Shown: piece after piece, positions 25,818 through 35,655 of the stretch
Position numbering within the stretch: the stretch's first letter is position 1
How the letters are laid out: each line of letters starts with the position of its first letter
DNA from: Vibrio nereis NBRC 15637
GTDB lineage: Bacteria; Pseudomonadota; Gammaproteobacteria; Enterobacterales; Vibrionaceae
DNA length: 64,000 bases
Assembly (NCBI RefSeq): GCF_001591105.1
Contig: NZ_BCUD01000007.1
Span: 1 to 64,000 of the forward strand
Direction: 5' to 3'
Notes under the pieces: model-generated
The model's input: only the letters and a program-made list of their open reading frames with translations
What the model was told of the DNA's origin: nothing
The model's database searches: none
Program-made: the position numbers and the translations under genes

Positions 25818-27611
25818 CGTTTGCACGACAGTTTGGTTGCGGCCACCCGCTTTTGCCTGATACAGGTGTTTGTCTGCACGAGATAGTGCTTTGTTAAAGT
25901 CTTCCATTTCCCATTCAACAATGCCAATACTGACGGTTATTGGCATTGTGAATTTTTTGCACACATTGTTACCAAGCTCTCGTTCGATCTTTTGACGAAT
26001 GCGCTCAGCAAGGTGTTCGGCTTCTTCTAGGTTGGTCCGCGGTAGGATCAACGCAAACTCTTCGCCCCCCATTCGACCAAAAATATCAGATTGCCGAATT
26101 TCGTTAGACACGATTTGGCAGAAGGATTTGAGTACTTTATCGCCTACTGCATGACCACATATGTCATTTACTTGTTTAAAGTGGTCCAAATCCATCATGC
26201 ATATGGTCGATGGTGCTTGTATTCGCCTGACATTCTCGGCGTTATCTACAAGTGCTCTGCGATTTAAAATACCCGTCAAAGGGTCTTCATGTGCCAGCTT
26301 GGTTAGCTGAGACTCTTTGTGCTTTATGCTATGCGCCATGGCTGAAAATGCGGTGAATAGGTCACCAATTTCATCATCTCTGAGTTTAAAGTCAGTCGGA
26401 ATTTTGCCTTCACGTGACAGTAATGCAATGCGTTTGCGGAGATCGACAATAGGCGAAGCAATGTAATGAGAGAGATAAAGCGTGAGTGCGGCAAATATCA
26501 GCAATGCAATGGTCAGGTAAAACGCCACTTCCCGTAGAAGATTGATGCTACTTTCTGTGAGATTTTCATCTGAAACAAAGACCACAAGTGTGACGCCAAA
26601 CTTAGGGTCGCTGGCGTGTTTTGGCAGCTCTTGTTCATAAATCAAATGTGTTTTTAGATTCAACTTAATCGGGCGATTGATCAAGATACCATTTAGATCG
26701 TCTCTTACTTCTGGCTTTTCACTGGTGTTTAGCCCTTGTTTATGGAGTTTTTCAATCGATAGGTATTTAGCTTCTGAAAGCGGGTACAGATCCCTGTTAC
26801 GGATCAGCATGACGTCAACGTGCTCTAAGCCACTTTCAATCAATGATGTTTTGATATTAAAAAGCTGATCTTCAATTAATGTTCTATCAAGTACCGCAGT
26901 ATAGTAGCCCAGTAGGTTTTGATCACAGTCTACGAGTGGTCTTGAGTAAAAATAAGACTCTTTGTCAAAAATAAGCCCCAAATCGGAGATACTTTGTTTT
27001 TCGGCTAGGGTGAGCACCAGCCTAGGTAGGTTTTTTCTCTCTCTCAACTCTATAAGTTGGTTGCTAGCACGCCGACTCTCGAATGAGTTCTCCTCACCGC
27101 GCATTTTTAATTCTTGGAGTTTCTTTAGTGTTTGTTGTTCGAGTAACTTGTTTTCGTTATAGCTTGCAAGCCAGTCGCGATAAGAGCCTTCCAGTTGTGC
27201 CAATACACTGTTAGAAAGAACCTGCTTCCCATCGAGATTTTTGCGTAAAATGTATCGGTTACTTTTGTTCGCAGACAGATTAAAGGTCGTCACTTTACCC
27301 GACACATCGGTAATCATCAGTGCCGAAAAACCACGCGTAAAATTGATGGCGTTAGAAGCGGTTTCTGACAGCGTAATGTTATCCACTTCGCAACCTGCCA
27401 TTGCTGTACTCAGTCTGTCAAACTCGATAAACCGACCATCAATGTAATGGCTGAGTTCGCTGGCCCCGAGCGAGGTAGACAACTGACCAGATTGAATAAT
27501 GTGATCAATCGTAAGTCTCTCTCGGGCCTGATAGTATGCATAGCCAAAAGACAAGATACTGATCGCGAGAGGGAGCAAAATAAAAAATACCTTAATACTC
27601 AGCTTGTTCAT
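25803..27611 (-). CDS. Membrane diguanylate cyclase with periplasmic sensor
   Basis: A 602-residue GGDEF protein that makes c-di-GMP from two GTP. Membrane helix 1 at about 6-26, a large periplasmic domain (about 27-350), helix 2 (about 355-378), HAMP (about 380-430) and GGDEF domain (about 435-602). The active site is GGEEF in GRMGGEEFAL and an inhibitory RxxD site (RQSD) sits five residues before it, so it should be active and product-inhibited. The gene starts inside the end of the solute-binding protein gene (20-bp overlap), with AGG 6 nt before the ATG. Coupling suggests that the binding protein presents a ligand to the periplasmic domain, as NspS does for MbaA in V. cholerae. Confidence 0.9.
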   Translation of the reverse strand: MNKLSIKVFFILLPLAISILSFGYAYYQARERLTIDHIIQSGQLSTSLGASELSHYIDGRFIEFDRLSTAMAGCEVDNITLSETASNAINFTRGFSALMITDVSGKVTTFNLSANKSNRYILRKNLDGKQVLSNSVLAQLEGSYRDWLASYNENKLLEQQTLKKLQELKMRGEENSFESRRASNQLIELRERKNLPRLVLTLAEKQSISDLGLIFDKESYFYSRPLVDCDQNLLGYYTAVLDRTLIEDQLFNIKTSLIESGLEHVDVMLIRNRDLYPLSEAKYLSIEKLHKQGLNTSEKPEVRDDLNGILINRPIKLNLKTHLIYEQELPKHASDPKFGVTLVVFVSDENLTESSINLLREVAFYLTIALLIFAALTLYLSHYIASPIVDLRKRIALLSREGKIPTDFKLRDDEIGDLFTAFSAMAHSIKHKESQLTKLAHEDPLTGILNRRALVDNAENVRRIQAPSTICMMDLDHFKQVNDICGHAVGDKVLKSFCQIVSNEIRQSDIFGRMGGEEFALILPRTNLEEAEHLAERIRQKIERELGNNVCKKFTMPITVSIGIVEWEMEDFNKALSRADKHLYQAKAGGRNQTVVQTKKGS

Positions 27612-28770
27612 CGCTAACCTGTTGTCTTTGATCTTCGGGGCTGATACTCCCTAGGTTTTGAATGACTTTGAGTTCATCGCCGGAAAATTGAGCCAAATAC
27701 ATGGGTAAGTCGAAATGGTGATCCTCTCTTACACGGACCTTCATATCCCCTTTGTATAGCTCTAGTCCTGGAAATGCATCCAGCGTTAACTCTTTATCAA
27801 TTGTACCGGCTTTGGTAATTGCGGAAGCGAGCAGATACACCAGATCATAATGTGCTTTGCTAGAGTAGGTGACCTCAGCATTCTCACCGTGAAAATCTTG
27901 ATAGTGCGAGACAAATGACTCAGCGACTGGGTTATCAATACTTTTGAAAAAGTGCAGAGCTGTCATCACGCCATCCAGTGAGTTACTGTCGAGATTAGTC
28001 ATATACGTTTCATCGGCGGCAAAGGCCACAATGTTCACTTTGCGGCCAAAGTCGAACGACTTCATCTGAGACAAAAATTTAAAGCCGTCGCCACCAGGTA
28101 AAATCAGCATCAGTGTGTCTGCGCCTGAGGCTTTAATCCGTTGCAGTACCGGCGTGTAATCATTGGTACCAAAGCCAGTAAACTCCGTATTGGCGACCAC
28201 GCCGCCATGCTCATTAACGGATTGAATAATGCGTTTTGACATTCGGTGAGGCCACACATAATCGTAACCGAAGATGTAGAAACTTTTGCCAAGGTTCTCA
28301 ATGACGTAAGGCACAACCGGCTCAATATAGTGTTCAGGTATGGTGCTGTAACACACTAAATAACGGCTGAAGTGACGGCCCTCATAATCAATACCATAGA
28401 GCATTGGCGTTTTGAATTTTTCAGCGACTTCAGCCATTGCGTAGCGAGATGCACTGCTGACGGGCCCCATAAGAGAAAAGACGTGCTCTTGCTGGATGAG
28501 TTCTCTGCTATAGCTGACAGTTTTGGCTGGGTTGGTTTCGTTATCGCGAACAATAATTTCCAGCTTATGCCCGAGTATGCCGCCGGAGCTATTGATCTCG
28601 TCCACCGCCAGCTGTGTGCCTTTAAGGGCTTGCTGGCCGTAAATGGCAAATGTTCCTGTGAGAGGGAGTACCGCACCTATCTTGATAGTACTTTTTTCTG
28701 GTGAGCAGCTTGTGGTCAATATTGCGATGAAAGACACCACGCACGACAAGATGACTTTTCTTATATCCAT
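27592..28770 (-). CDS. Branched-chain-amino-acid-type solute-binding protein (likely lipoprotein)
   Basis: A 392-residue periplasmic binding protein of the Peripla_BP_6/LivJ/AmiC type: IKIGAVLPLTGTFAIYG at the start of lobe 1, GPVSSASR, GFGTNDYTPVLQRIKASG and AAD-type hinge strands. The N-terminus is a signal sequence with a possible lipobox (TTSC; the -3 Thr is unusual), which would anchor it. I chose the ATG at 28770 because it begins the signal; the longer ATG at 28824 lacks a ribosome site. No LivHMGF transporter is near. It overlaps the diguanylate cyclase gene, so a sensory rather than import role is likely. Confidence 0.85.
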   Translation of the reverse strand: MDIRKVILSCVVSFIAILTTSCSPEKSTIKIGAVLPLTGTFAIYGQQALKGTQLAVDEINSSGGILGHKLEIIVRDNETNPAKTVSYSRELIQQEHVFSLMGPVSSASRYAMAEVAEKFKTPMLYGIDYEGRHFSRYLVCYSTIPEHYIEPVVPYVIENLGKSFYIFGYDYVWPHRMSKRIIQSVNEHGGVVANTEFTGFGTNDYTPVLQRIKASGADTLMLILPGGDGFKFLSQMKSFDFGRKVNIVAFAADETYMTNLDSNSLDGVMTALHFFKSIDNPVAESFVSHYQDFHGENAEVTYSSKAHYDLVYLLASAITKAGTIDKELTLDAFPGLELYKGDMKVRVREDHHFDLPMYLAQFSGDELKVIQNLGSISPEDQRQQVSDEQAEY

Positions 28771-28852
28771 AAAGTTCTCAACTGTATTGGCCTTTGTCTC
28801 ATATAACGTAAGTGTAGGTAACATATTCTATGAGAAAGGAGAAATACCTAAC

Positions 28853-28901
28853 AAAAACAAGCATTAGTACACACTCTTTTGCTGTGCGATGCTTGTTTTT
28901 T
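28853..28901. terminator. Bidirectional terminator
   Basis: A perfect 12-bp stem (AAAAACAAGCAT/ATGCTTGTTTTT) with a 24-nt loop gives T-runs on both strands. On the minus strand it ends the XRE regulator transcript before the binding-protein gene. Confidence 0.65.
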
Positions 28902-28997
28902 CGACTATTTCTATTGTTCCTCTTCAATGAGGTGTAGAAAAAAGTGTGTGGGTAGCAGTCTTTCACATGCCATGGCTCACGGTTATCACGCCGCTTA

Positions 28998-29312
28998 CTA
29001 AGGGGCGTTTACTCGGTATGACTCAATGAAATTCAAGATGTCTAATTTTGCGAATAAATTGTGATTTGAAACCCCTATAACAATGTGGGCGAGTACGTCG
29101 TCTTCACAGTAAAAGTAAGCAACGGGTGTGTTGAGCACTTCTGACATACGTTTGACGGTCGCGTAGTCAGGAGCATGTTTTCCAGTTTCGTATTGACTGA
29201 TTCTGGCGCTGGAGCCAGCTTGGTCCATCCCTAGTTTATCTCCCAGCTCTCTCTGGGTCATCCCTTGCTTTTTTCTTATATATTTTAGCCGTCTAGGTAA
29301 TGGGCTATTCAT
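28998..29312 (-). CDS. XRE-family helix-turn-helix regulator
   Basis: A 104-residue DNA-binding protein. The HTH_3 domain fills about 7-66 (RLKYIRKKQGMTQRELGDKLG, quoted in part as RKKQGMTQRELG, and ARISQYETG is the recognition turn). The C-terminal 35 residues are short and of unknown use. GGAGGT precedes the ATG. It may act on its own promoter. The neighbouring c-di-GMP pair is on the same strand but separated by a terminator. Confidence 0.88.
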   Translation of the reverse strand: MNSPLPRRLKYIRKKQGMTQRELGDKLGMDQAGSSARISQYETGKHAPDYATVKRMSEVLNTPVAYFYCEDDVLAHIVIGVSNHNLFAKLDILNFIESYRVNAP

Positions 29313-29774
29313 CCAATGAGTACCTCCGCTGTCGTAGCCGCTTTATTTTAACCTTATCGAAATATTAAATGACTAAGGAATTTTTAGATTTTGGTAATTT
29401 AGGGAAATCTATTATTAAAGTTGACGAATATCGGTCAATTCCGGTAGTGCTTATTAGCTTTTAGAATATTATGCTATTAATTCGTCTTAAAGATAAAGTG
29501 AGTGGTTAATTCAGAGAGGCCCAATAGCCCTGCTAGTATAAGATAAATCTTATTATTAATATTATTATATACCTGTAATTTGTGTGGATATAGGTTTTAT
29601 ATGTCGCTAAGTGCAGCGTTTACCTATGAATACGATCGAATAAAATAAAGGTTGTTGTGGTTCATAAATAGCGTGCCACATAATTTCATATAATTAAGAA
29701 ATTAATTCGCTTAAATTGATGTCTTAGTGAAATATAAGGGAAGAGTAGGCAGAGAAAATACCTCTGCCTAATTA
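29313..29774. other. AT-rich gap with MCP terminator
   Basis: This 460-bp gap is AT-rich and shows no gene or RNA that I recognise. At 29748-29768 a GGCAGAG/CTCTGCC stem lies just after the MCP stop codon on the minus strand and is a likely terminator for it, though its T-run is weak. The promoter of the XRE gene should lie near 29320-29400. Confidence 0.5.
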
Positions 29775-31394
29775 TTAGACTTTAAAATATTGCAGTTGCG
29801 CGGATAGGTGCTCTGCGGTATTCGCCATTTCTTGGCTATCTTCAGCCAAAGATTGAGAGGCTTGAAGGACTTCGTTAGCTGATAGGTGGATACTGGTGAC
29901 GTTTTGGTTCATTTCTGATGCTACTGAGCTTTGTTGCTCCGATGCCGCCGCAATTTGCGCCACCATGTCGTTGGCATTTTGCATTTCTGCCACAATATCA
30001 TTGAGCTGTGCGCGTGTTTGGCTGGAAGCATTGACGCTGTTATCGACATTGTCATTGCTGCTTTGCATTGCAACAAAGGTGCGTTCGGCATGTTCGATCA
30101 GTGTATCGATAGTGTGCTGGACTTCATTGGTCGACTTTTGTGTTCTGCTAGCAAGGTTTCTTACCTCATCTGCCACAACGGCGAATCCTCGGCCTTTTTC
30201 ACCCGCCCGAGCGGCTTCAATCGCAGCATTAAGCGCCAAAAGGTTGGTCTGTTCTGATACATCTCGAATGACACCCACTACTTTACTAATTTCGTCGACA
30301 CCTTCCTGCAGTTCACGCACCAAATCGTTCGCCATAGAAATGTCACGAGATACGTCAGAAATCGCCTGAGAAGTTAGCTCCATCGTATGATCATTTTGTT
30401 CAGTGTGCTCCATCACTTTGTTGGTACTTTCTGAGGTAGATTCTGCATTGTGTGCCACATCATTGATGGTTGCGCTCATTTCTGTCATTGCTGTTGAAAG
30501 CAGCTCAAGTTGGGCATGTTGCGAGTTTACGCTGGTGGCCGCCTCCTCACTGGCTTGTGCTATGTTACTTGCCATGTTGCTGGAGAGCTGGGCAGAGTCA
30601 TGAGCCGTTTTTAGCGTGTGTTGCAGTTTGTCTAGCATTTTGTCGATTTGCACACTCATAAGACCGAGTTCGTCTTTACGCGTTAGGCTCATGCGTACAC
30701 GCAAATCCCCGTCGGCGATAAGCTCAGTGTTTTCAATCAACTTATTTAAAGGGGTAACAATATTGTGTGAGATTGCATACCCCATAGCGAACAGTAAGCA
30801 AGAGAGTACGACAACAACAATCGCCTCTTGAATAGCTAACGCGTAAAACGTTTCGTTGATGTCGGCAACCAAAATGCCAGAGCCAATAATCCAATCCCAT
30901 TCTGGAAATAGGTGAACGTATGAAATTTTATCTTTTAGATCCCCTTGTGGGCTTTTCCATTGGTAGTCTAAAAAACCTTTTTGTTCCGGTGTTTTGGAGA
31001 TAGTAACCATCTCTCGCCAGTGGAATTTACCGCCACCATCTTTAAAGTTTTCGGCATTTTTTCCGTTGAGGTTCGGCTTAAGTGGATGGCTAATGACGGT
31101 TAACTGCTGGTTAAGGATCCAGAAATAGTTACTGTCGTCATATCGAAGTGAATTAATGGCATCCAGTGCTTTTTGTTTGGCAGCTTCTTCGCCCAAAGTC
31201 GCTCTTTGGTCATAGTAATGCTTTGCGACGCTGACTGCCGTTTCTACTTGTGCACTTAGCTTGTTTTCTCGTTCTGTCATAGAGGAGTTGCGTTGCTGAA
31301 TAAGGTTATAAGCACACGCGAGGAGGATTAAAACGAACGAGAGGAGAACAATGGAACTAAGCTTCGATTTTATGGATAGGTTGTTTAATATCAT
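29775..31394 (-). CDS. Methyl-accepting chemotaxis protein, single Cache sensor
   Basis: A 539-residue transducer. Membrane helix (about 9-29), periplasmic single-Cache domain (about 35-185, with [10 protein letters not shown] and SNYFWILN), second helix (about 188-208), HAMP (about 210-265) and the signalling domain to the end, whose tip holds [18 protein letters not shown] and [12 protein letters not shown]. The sCache_2 type senses small organic acids or amines in relatives; the ligand here is unknown. There is no C-terminal CheR pentapeptide. The stop is followed by a hairpin; the ribosome site is weak. Alone on its transcript. Confidence 0.93.
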   Translation of the reverse strand: MILNNLSIKSKLSSIVLLSFVLILLACAYNLIQQRNSSMTERENKLSAQVETAVSVAKHYYDQRATLGEEAAKQKALDAINSLRYDDSNYFWILNQQLTVISHPLKPNLNGKNAENFKDGGGKFHWREMVTISKTPEQKGFLDYQWKSPQGDLKDKISYVHLFPEWDWIIGSGILVADINETFYALAIQEAIVVVVLSCLLFAMGYAISHNIVTPLNKLIENTELIADGDLRVRMSLTRKDELGLMSVQIDKMLDKLQHTLKTAHDSAQLSSNMASNIAQASEEAATSVNSQHAQLELLSTAMTEMSATINDVAHNAESTSESTNKVMEHTEQNDHTMELTSQAISDVSRDISMANDLVRELQEGVDEISKVVGVIRDVSEQTNLLALNAAIEAARAGEKGRGFAVVADEVRNLASRTQKSTNEVQHTIDTLIEHAERTFVAMQSSNDNVDNSVNASSQTRAQLNDIVAEMQNANDMVAQIAAASEQQSSVASEMNQNVTSIHLSANEVLQASQSLAEDSQEMANTAEHLSAQLQYFKV

Positions 31395-31554
31395 AAGCCA
31401 CTGACTACTGTAGGTTGCTGAAATTATATTCAGCCTACTCTATCAATCTAACCCTTTAGTACTACTGACCTGAATCATAAAAAAATTGTATTCATTTTGT
31501 TACATAATGATTACTTGCCCTCAGTCAAACTCTCCATGCTTGATCTTTAAAAGC

Positions 31555-31582
31555 TCCTTATCGTAGTGACCAACGATAAGGA
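31555..31582 (-). terminator. Terminator after the MFS exporter gene
   Basis: A perfect 10-bp stem TCCTTATCGT/ACGATAAGGA with an 8-nt loop, followed on the minus strand by GCTTTTAAAG, between the MFS stop codon and the MCP gene. Confidence 0.6.
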
Positions 31583-31644
31583 AACTTTGAACACTCTATT
31601 GCCTAGATGCTTCGGGGGGATCGGTGCTTTTTGTGCTAAATTTA

Positions 31645-32856
31645 TTAATTTTGTGGCACAAATTCCTGAACATTTGCGCTTTTTAATGCAATGACTTTCA
31701 TCGCCATCGCAGCTCCGATCATGGCTATTGCGGCGAGTATGAAGCCGTATTGGGTTAAACCATAGTGACTTAACAGAGCAATGACGATGTAACTAATACT
31801 TTGTACAAGTGTTGCAAACATCTGCAAACCACCGTCTGCGCGGCCGCGTTGCTCAACCGCAATCGTGTGATGCATCCAGTTTGTACGTGCGATCCGGTTG
31901 AGTGCGTTAAAGAAGCCAAATATTAAGGTGAAGACGAGTAATTGAGCAGGGTGAACGGAGAAACTCATCCCAACAAGCGCCAATGCAGCAATCGCCATGG
32001 CGTACACAATAGTAGAAGTATGGCTACTTAACGCGAGTAAACGTGCGACGAAAACGCCCGTAATCAAAGAGCCCAGACCAAAAGCAATGTTGTATCCCGC
32101 CAACCAGTCGCCAGATACTCCGGTTTCTGAAAACCAGATAGGGACTAACTTACCCAAGTAAGTCAGAATTGGGTAGGACAAAGCAGACAGCATGAGAAAG
32201 ACATAAAAACGAGGTGATTTAGTGAATATCTGTTTGCTTTCTTTTAACTGGTCAGAAAAGGAAGTTGTTTGGCTTTGTCTTAGCTGTCGTCGATATGGCG
32301 TAACAATATAACTCAAGGTGGCAATTCCCGCTGCTATCGCAGCAAACGCGGCAAACTCTAACATTCCCCAGCTTTCTAGCAGTATCACACCTAAAGCACC
32401 GGCTCCCAGAGTTGTTCCCTGCATGATGATTTCCTGCTTGCCGGAAATAGAAGCGTATTCATGTGGGTCGTAGTTTTCCTGAGTAAAAGCGTTGTTTGTT
32501 GACCAACCCAAGTTACTGGATGCCCAGTAAATCAGTTGCGCCCCAGCGAGCAGCCAGTGTGAACCGAAATCGAGTAAGTATGCTATGAACACCACACCAG
32601 CGGTGGCGAACTGGATAAATTGCACCAGTACCAGTAAAGATTTCCGCGAATGTCGGTCAATCAGTGTCGAGAAAAAAGGCGTGAGGAAAAATGAAATGGC
32701 GGTACAAGCCAGTGCCACCATTGCGACAAATGGCCCCATATTCGGTGTTGCCAGCATGATCCAAGGCAAAGCCATCATAAACAGGCCGGACGAAATGCCA
32801 TCGAAGAATCGCCCTGACAGGTAAGGCAGCGTTTTGTTTTTCATTAATAATTTCAT
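31645..32856 (-). CDS. MFS transporter under SoxR control
   Basis: A 403-residue protein with about twelve hydrophobic helices; the DRHSRKSLLV loop between helices 2 and 3 is the usual MFS signature (D-R-x(n)-R/K). It is probably a drug or redox-compound exporter. AGGGA precedes the ATG by 7 nt. It is divergent from soxR, and its promoter has the SoxR box with the special 19-bp spacer, so it should be induced by redox-cycling compounds. Substrate unknown. Confidence 0.88.
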   Translation of the reverse strand: MKLLMKNKTLPYLSGRFFDGISSGLFMMALPWIMLATPNMGPFVAMVALACTAISFFLTPFFSTLIDRHSRKSLLVLVQFIQFATAGVVFIAYLLDFGSHWLLAGAQLIYWASSNLGWSTNNAFTQENYDPHEYASISGKQEIIMQGTTLGAGALGVILLESWGMLEFAAFAAIAAGIATLSYIVTPYRRQLRQSQTTSFSDQLKESKQIFTKSPRFYVFLMLSALSYPILTYLGKLVPIWFSETGVSGDWLAGYNIAFGLGSLITGVFVARLLALSSHTSTIVYAMAIAALALVGMSFSVHPAQLLVFTLIFGFFNALNRIARTNWMHHTIAVEQRGRADGGLQMFATLVQSISYIVIALLSHYGLTQYGFILAAIAMIGAAMAMKVIALKSANVQEFVPQN

Positions 32857-32888
32857 TATTTTTCCCTAAACCAATTTAACTTGGTCAT

Positions 32889-32919
32889 ACTTTAGAACCT
32901 CAAGTAAACTTGAGGTAAA
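32889..32919 (-). promoter_or_regulatory. SoxR box in the MFS exporter promoter
   Basis: CCTCAAGTAAACTTGAGG at 32898-32915 differs from the E. coli SoxR site CCTCAAGTTAACTTGAGG by one base. On the minus strand it sits between a TTTACC -35 (32914-32919) and a TAAAGT -10 (32889-32894) with a 19-bp spacer, the hallmark of MerR/SoxR-activated promoters. Confidence 0.92.
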
Positions 32920-32946
32920 GCACTATTTTTAGTTTTGGAGAACAAT

Positions 32947-33414
32947 ATGGAAATGTCTGTCGGTGAAGTCTCTGCACGCGCGGGGATCAAAGTGTCTGCT
33001 CTTCATTTTTACGAGCAGAAAGGTTTGATAAGCAGTTGGCGAAACCAAGGTAACCAAAGGCGCTACGATCGCAGTGTGTTACGTAGGCTTGCAGTGATCA
33101 AAGCTGCGCAAGAAGTGGGCCTGACTTTAGAAGAGATAGCAGCGTCTTTAGCTCATTTACCTAAGCATCAAGCCCCAAATCGCAAGCAGTGGGAGGCTTT
33201 AGCGACGGGGTGGCATGATTTGCTTGAACATCGAATCCAGCAGTTGAAAGCGCTTCAAGAAGATCTTGGTGGCTGCATCGGGTGCGGCTGCTTATCAATG
33301 GAGTCCTGCGCGATCTACAACCCTCAGGATATACGCGCAGAAACCTTTAAAGGCAAAACACTGCTTACCGCACCAGAAGAGTGGTCATCCGAGGGAAAGG
33401 GCGAAAGTGAGTAA
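32947..33414 (+). CDS. soxR: Redox-sensing transcriptional activator SoxR
   Basis: A 155-residue MerR-family regulator. The helix-turn-helix and wing (SVGEVSARAGIKVSALHFYE and NQGNQRRYDRSVLRR, residues about 4-45) are followed by a dimer helix and the [2Fe-2S] cluster site with Cys at 110, 113, 115 and 121 (CIGCGC...SC). The oxidised cluster turns on target promoters. I took the ATG at 32947 because GGAG is 6 nt before it; a TTG at 32935 would be four residues longer. There is no soxS gene, so this SoxR probably acts directly on the divergent exporter, as in many non-enteric bacteria. Its 3' end overlaps the AEC gene by 30 bp. Confidence 0.95.
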   Translation: MEMSVGEVSARAGIKVSALHFYEQKGLISSWRNQGNQRRYDRSVLRRLAVIKAAQEVGLTLEEIAASLAHLPKHQAPNRKQWEALATGWHDLLEHRIQQLKALQEDLGGCIGCGCLSMESCAIYNPQDIRAETFKGKTLLTAPEEWSSEGKGESE

Positions 33415-34263
33415 CAAAGGTAAAGTAAAGATACTGAAAAAGTTACCAAATAAGACCATGGAAGCAACCTTGGCTGGCTCTATCGAAAAACGTTCTGCAA
33501 ATAAATAGTTCATGACCGCGGGTGGCAGCATCGTAAACAGCACCATCATTTGTAATTGCAGAGTCGGCAGCGGAATAAAAAAGTAGATAACCGAGAAGGC
33601 GATGGCCCCTGTAAGTAAAGATTGCAAGGTACACAAGATACCGATACGTAACCCACTTAAACGAATGTGACACATTTGTGCCCCCAGTGACAGCAACATA
33701 ACAGGCACCGCGGCTTGGCCAAGCAGTTTGGTGGCTTCATAGAGTGGCGCCCAAACCCCAATGCCCGTCAGGTTGAGCGTTAATGCACTACTGGCAGCAA
33801 GAAAAACAGGCATGCGAATAATCTGTTTCAATGGGTTGCCTTCACTCAGCAGTGCCAAGCCCAGGCTGATGTGGACGCAAGCCGATACCACAAATAGCAG
33901 TACCGCAGAGGAAAGTGCGCTGTCGCCAAATGTATAGGTAAACAGGGGGATCGCGAGATTACCGCTATTGCGAAACATATGAGGTGGCGCCCAAGCCTTA
34001 AAGTTTAATCCCGTCAATCTGCAAATTGGAAACATCAGCAAGCCAGGTAATAGAACCGCGATTAGAGAAGCTGACAGTAGCGGTATCTGCTTGGTATCCA
34101 GTGGCATTGAAATCAAAGAAGAGAACACAAGAGCGGGCGTAAAGGTGTCCATATTGATTCGATTAATAGGACGAAAATCCGGTTTTAACCAACGGCCGAC
34201 AGAAAACCCAACCAAGACGAGCGCTAAAACTGGGAAGAGAATTCCTATGACTTGTTGAACCAT
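33385..34263 (-). CDS. AEC (auxin efflux carrier)-family transporter
   Basis: A 292-residue membrane protein with about nine hydrophobic helices and FRNSGNLAIPLF, a typical AEC/Mem_trans motif of the crossover region. Bacterial members move malonate, malate or other carboxylates. AAGGA is 5 nt before the ATG. It converges with soxR and the last 30 bp of both genes overlap. No metabolic neighbour points to the substrate. Confidence 0.88.
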   Translation of the reverse strand: MVQQVIGILFPVLALVLVGFSVGRWLKPDFRPINRINMDTFTPALVFSSLISMPLDTKQIPLLSASLIAVLLPGLLMFPICRLTGLNFKAWAPPHMFRNSGNLAIPLFTYTFGDSALSSAVLLFVVSACVHISLGLALLSEGNPLKQIIRMPVFLAASSALTLNLTGIGVWAPLYEATKLLGQAAVPVMLLSLGAQMCHIRLSGLRIGILCTLQSLLTGAIAFSVIYFFIPLPTLQLQMMVLFTMLPPAVMNYLFAERFSIEPAKVASMVLFGNFFSIFTLPLLLTFALSLG

Positions 34264-34656
34264 GATTTTCCTTAACGGCTGATTGTTTATTGTCCTTTAT
34301 GTCAAACTTACCTTAATCGATAGCGATTAAATAGATGTAATGTAAAGAAACCTTTCTCATGAACAGCAGTTTGGCTCGTGACCGTTGACTTACGAGAGAA
34401 TGACAGTTGCTCTTCATTTGTTTGCTATTCGTGTAATTTCACTACATGAATGCGACTTATAGCCTATTATTGATAAGTCACCTATTAAGGTGCAGGGCTG
34501 TGAGCAGCTAAATAAACAGAACTCTAAAGTGACGATGAACACAATTTAGCCAACGAACGCGTGTCATTTCGTAGAAATCAGGAATGTATCCTTAACCTAA
34601 TTTATTCACGCGTTAAATTTATATGAATTGTGTTTCTTAAAACGGAATTTTTGGAT
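34264..34656. other. Gap upstream of the second binding-protein/cyclase pair
   Basis: A 390-bp stretch without a recognisable gene between the divergent AEC and binding-protein genes. It must hold both promoters; I saw no site that I can name. Confidence 0.4.
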
Positions 34657-35652
34657 ATGTCGCCGAAGAAGCGAAATACTTTAATTTTGGGGATCTTCTC
34701 TGTTGTTGCGGTTATTGCCGTCTTATTCACTCCCCAATTGATAACAGAAGAAAAAAAGATAGAGGCTAAACTGGCGATCGCTGTTTCGCAAACGCCATTA
34801 TCGTCTCCTTTTCTGATTGCAAAAGAGCGTGGTTACTTTAAAGAGCAGGGGCTGGATGTCACTTTGGTCCCATGCAATGGTGGTGTAGATTGTACTCATC
34901 GGATGCTTAGCCGTGATGTTGACTATGCGACGGCTTCTGAATCCGTTCTCATGTTTCAAAGCTTTAATAGGCAAGATATTTCAATTTTGGTTAGTTTTGT
35001 TGAGTCGGATAACGACCTGAAATTACTTACATTAGAGCCTTCGAATATTCGATCTGTAAAAGCGTTAGAAGGAAAAAAAGTTGGGGTTATAAAAGGCAGT
35101 GCCAGTGAGTTCTACTTTGACTCTGTGCTGATTGCTAATAACCTTAAAAATCTCCAGCTCAAGAAGGTATACCTTACTCCAAGTGAGTTGGTCCCTGCGC
35201 TTTTATCCTATCGTGTTGATGCCATCTCATCTTGGGAACCACTGGGCTATAAGGCGGAGCTCTTATCTGCCAATAAAGTGGTCAACTTAGGCAATAGCGC
35301 GATTTATCAACTCTCATTCAACCTGCTGGCTATGACTCCGAACTTGGAGCACTCAAATGACGAGTCATTACGATTGCTCAAAGCGCTTGATTTAGCGGTA
35401 GAGTGGATAAATAACAATCCGGATCAAGCATTAGAAACAATTGCTACCAGTTTAAACCTGTCGGTCGATCAGGTGGCGTGGTCTTGGGAGGATTTAGTTT
35501 TTCGGTTATCGCTGGGAAACTCTCTTCTCTCTAATATTCAGTTGCAGGCGCGTTGGGCGGTCGAAAGTGGACTCGTGGACAGTGAGCCCCCCGATTTTCG
35601 TGCTGTGTTTTACTCATCCCCCTTTGAGCAACTTGTTGCATCAAGAGATTAA
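34657..35652 (+). CDS. NMT1/THI5-type solute-binding protein, membrane anchored
   Basis: A 331-residue periplasmic binding protein of the nitrate/taurine/thiamine-precursor type: LAIAVSQTPLSSPFLIAKERGYFKEQGLDV, read in parts, DYATASE, EGKKVGVIKGSASEF and DAISSWEP. A single N-terminal membrane helix (about 9-27) probably stays as an anchor. The ATG at 34657 was preferred to a GTG at 34630 because it opens the basic stretch before the helix; both ribosome sites are weak. There is no SsuBC-type transporter. It is followed after 3 nt by a diguanylate cyclase gene, so it probably acts as the ligand sensor of that enzyme. Confidence 0.82.
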   Translation: MSPKKRNTLILGIFSVVAVIAVLFTPQLITEEKKIEAKLAIAVSQTPLSSPFLIAKERGYFKEQGLDVTLVPCNGGVDCTHRMLSRDVDYATASESVLMFQSFNRQDISILVSFVESDNDLKLLTLEPSNIRSVKALEGKKVGVIKGSASEFYFDSVLIANNLKNLQLKKVYLTPSELVPALLSYRVDAISSWEPLGYKAELLSANKVVNLGNSAIYQLSFNLLAMTPNLEHSNDESLRLLKALDLAVEWINNNPDQALETIATSLNLSVDQVAWSWEDLVFRLSLGNSLLSNIQLQARWAVESGLVDSEPPDFRAVFYSSPFEQLVASRD

Positions 35653-35655
35653 ATT

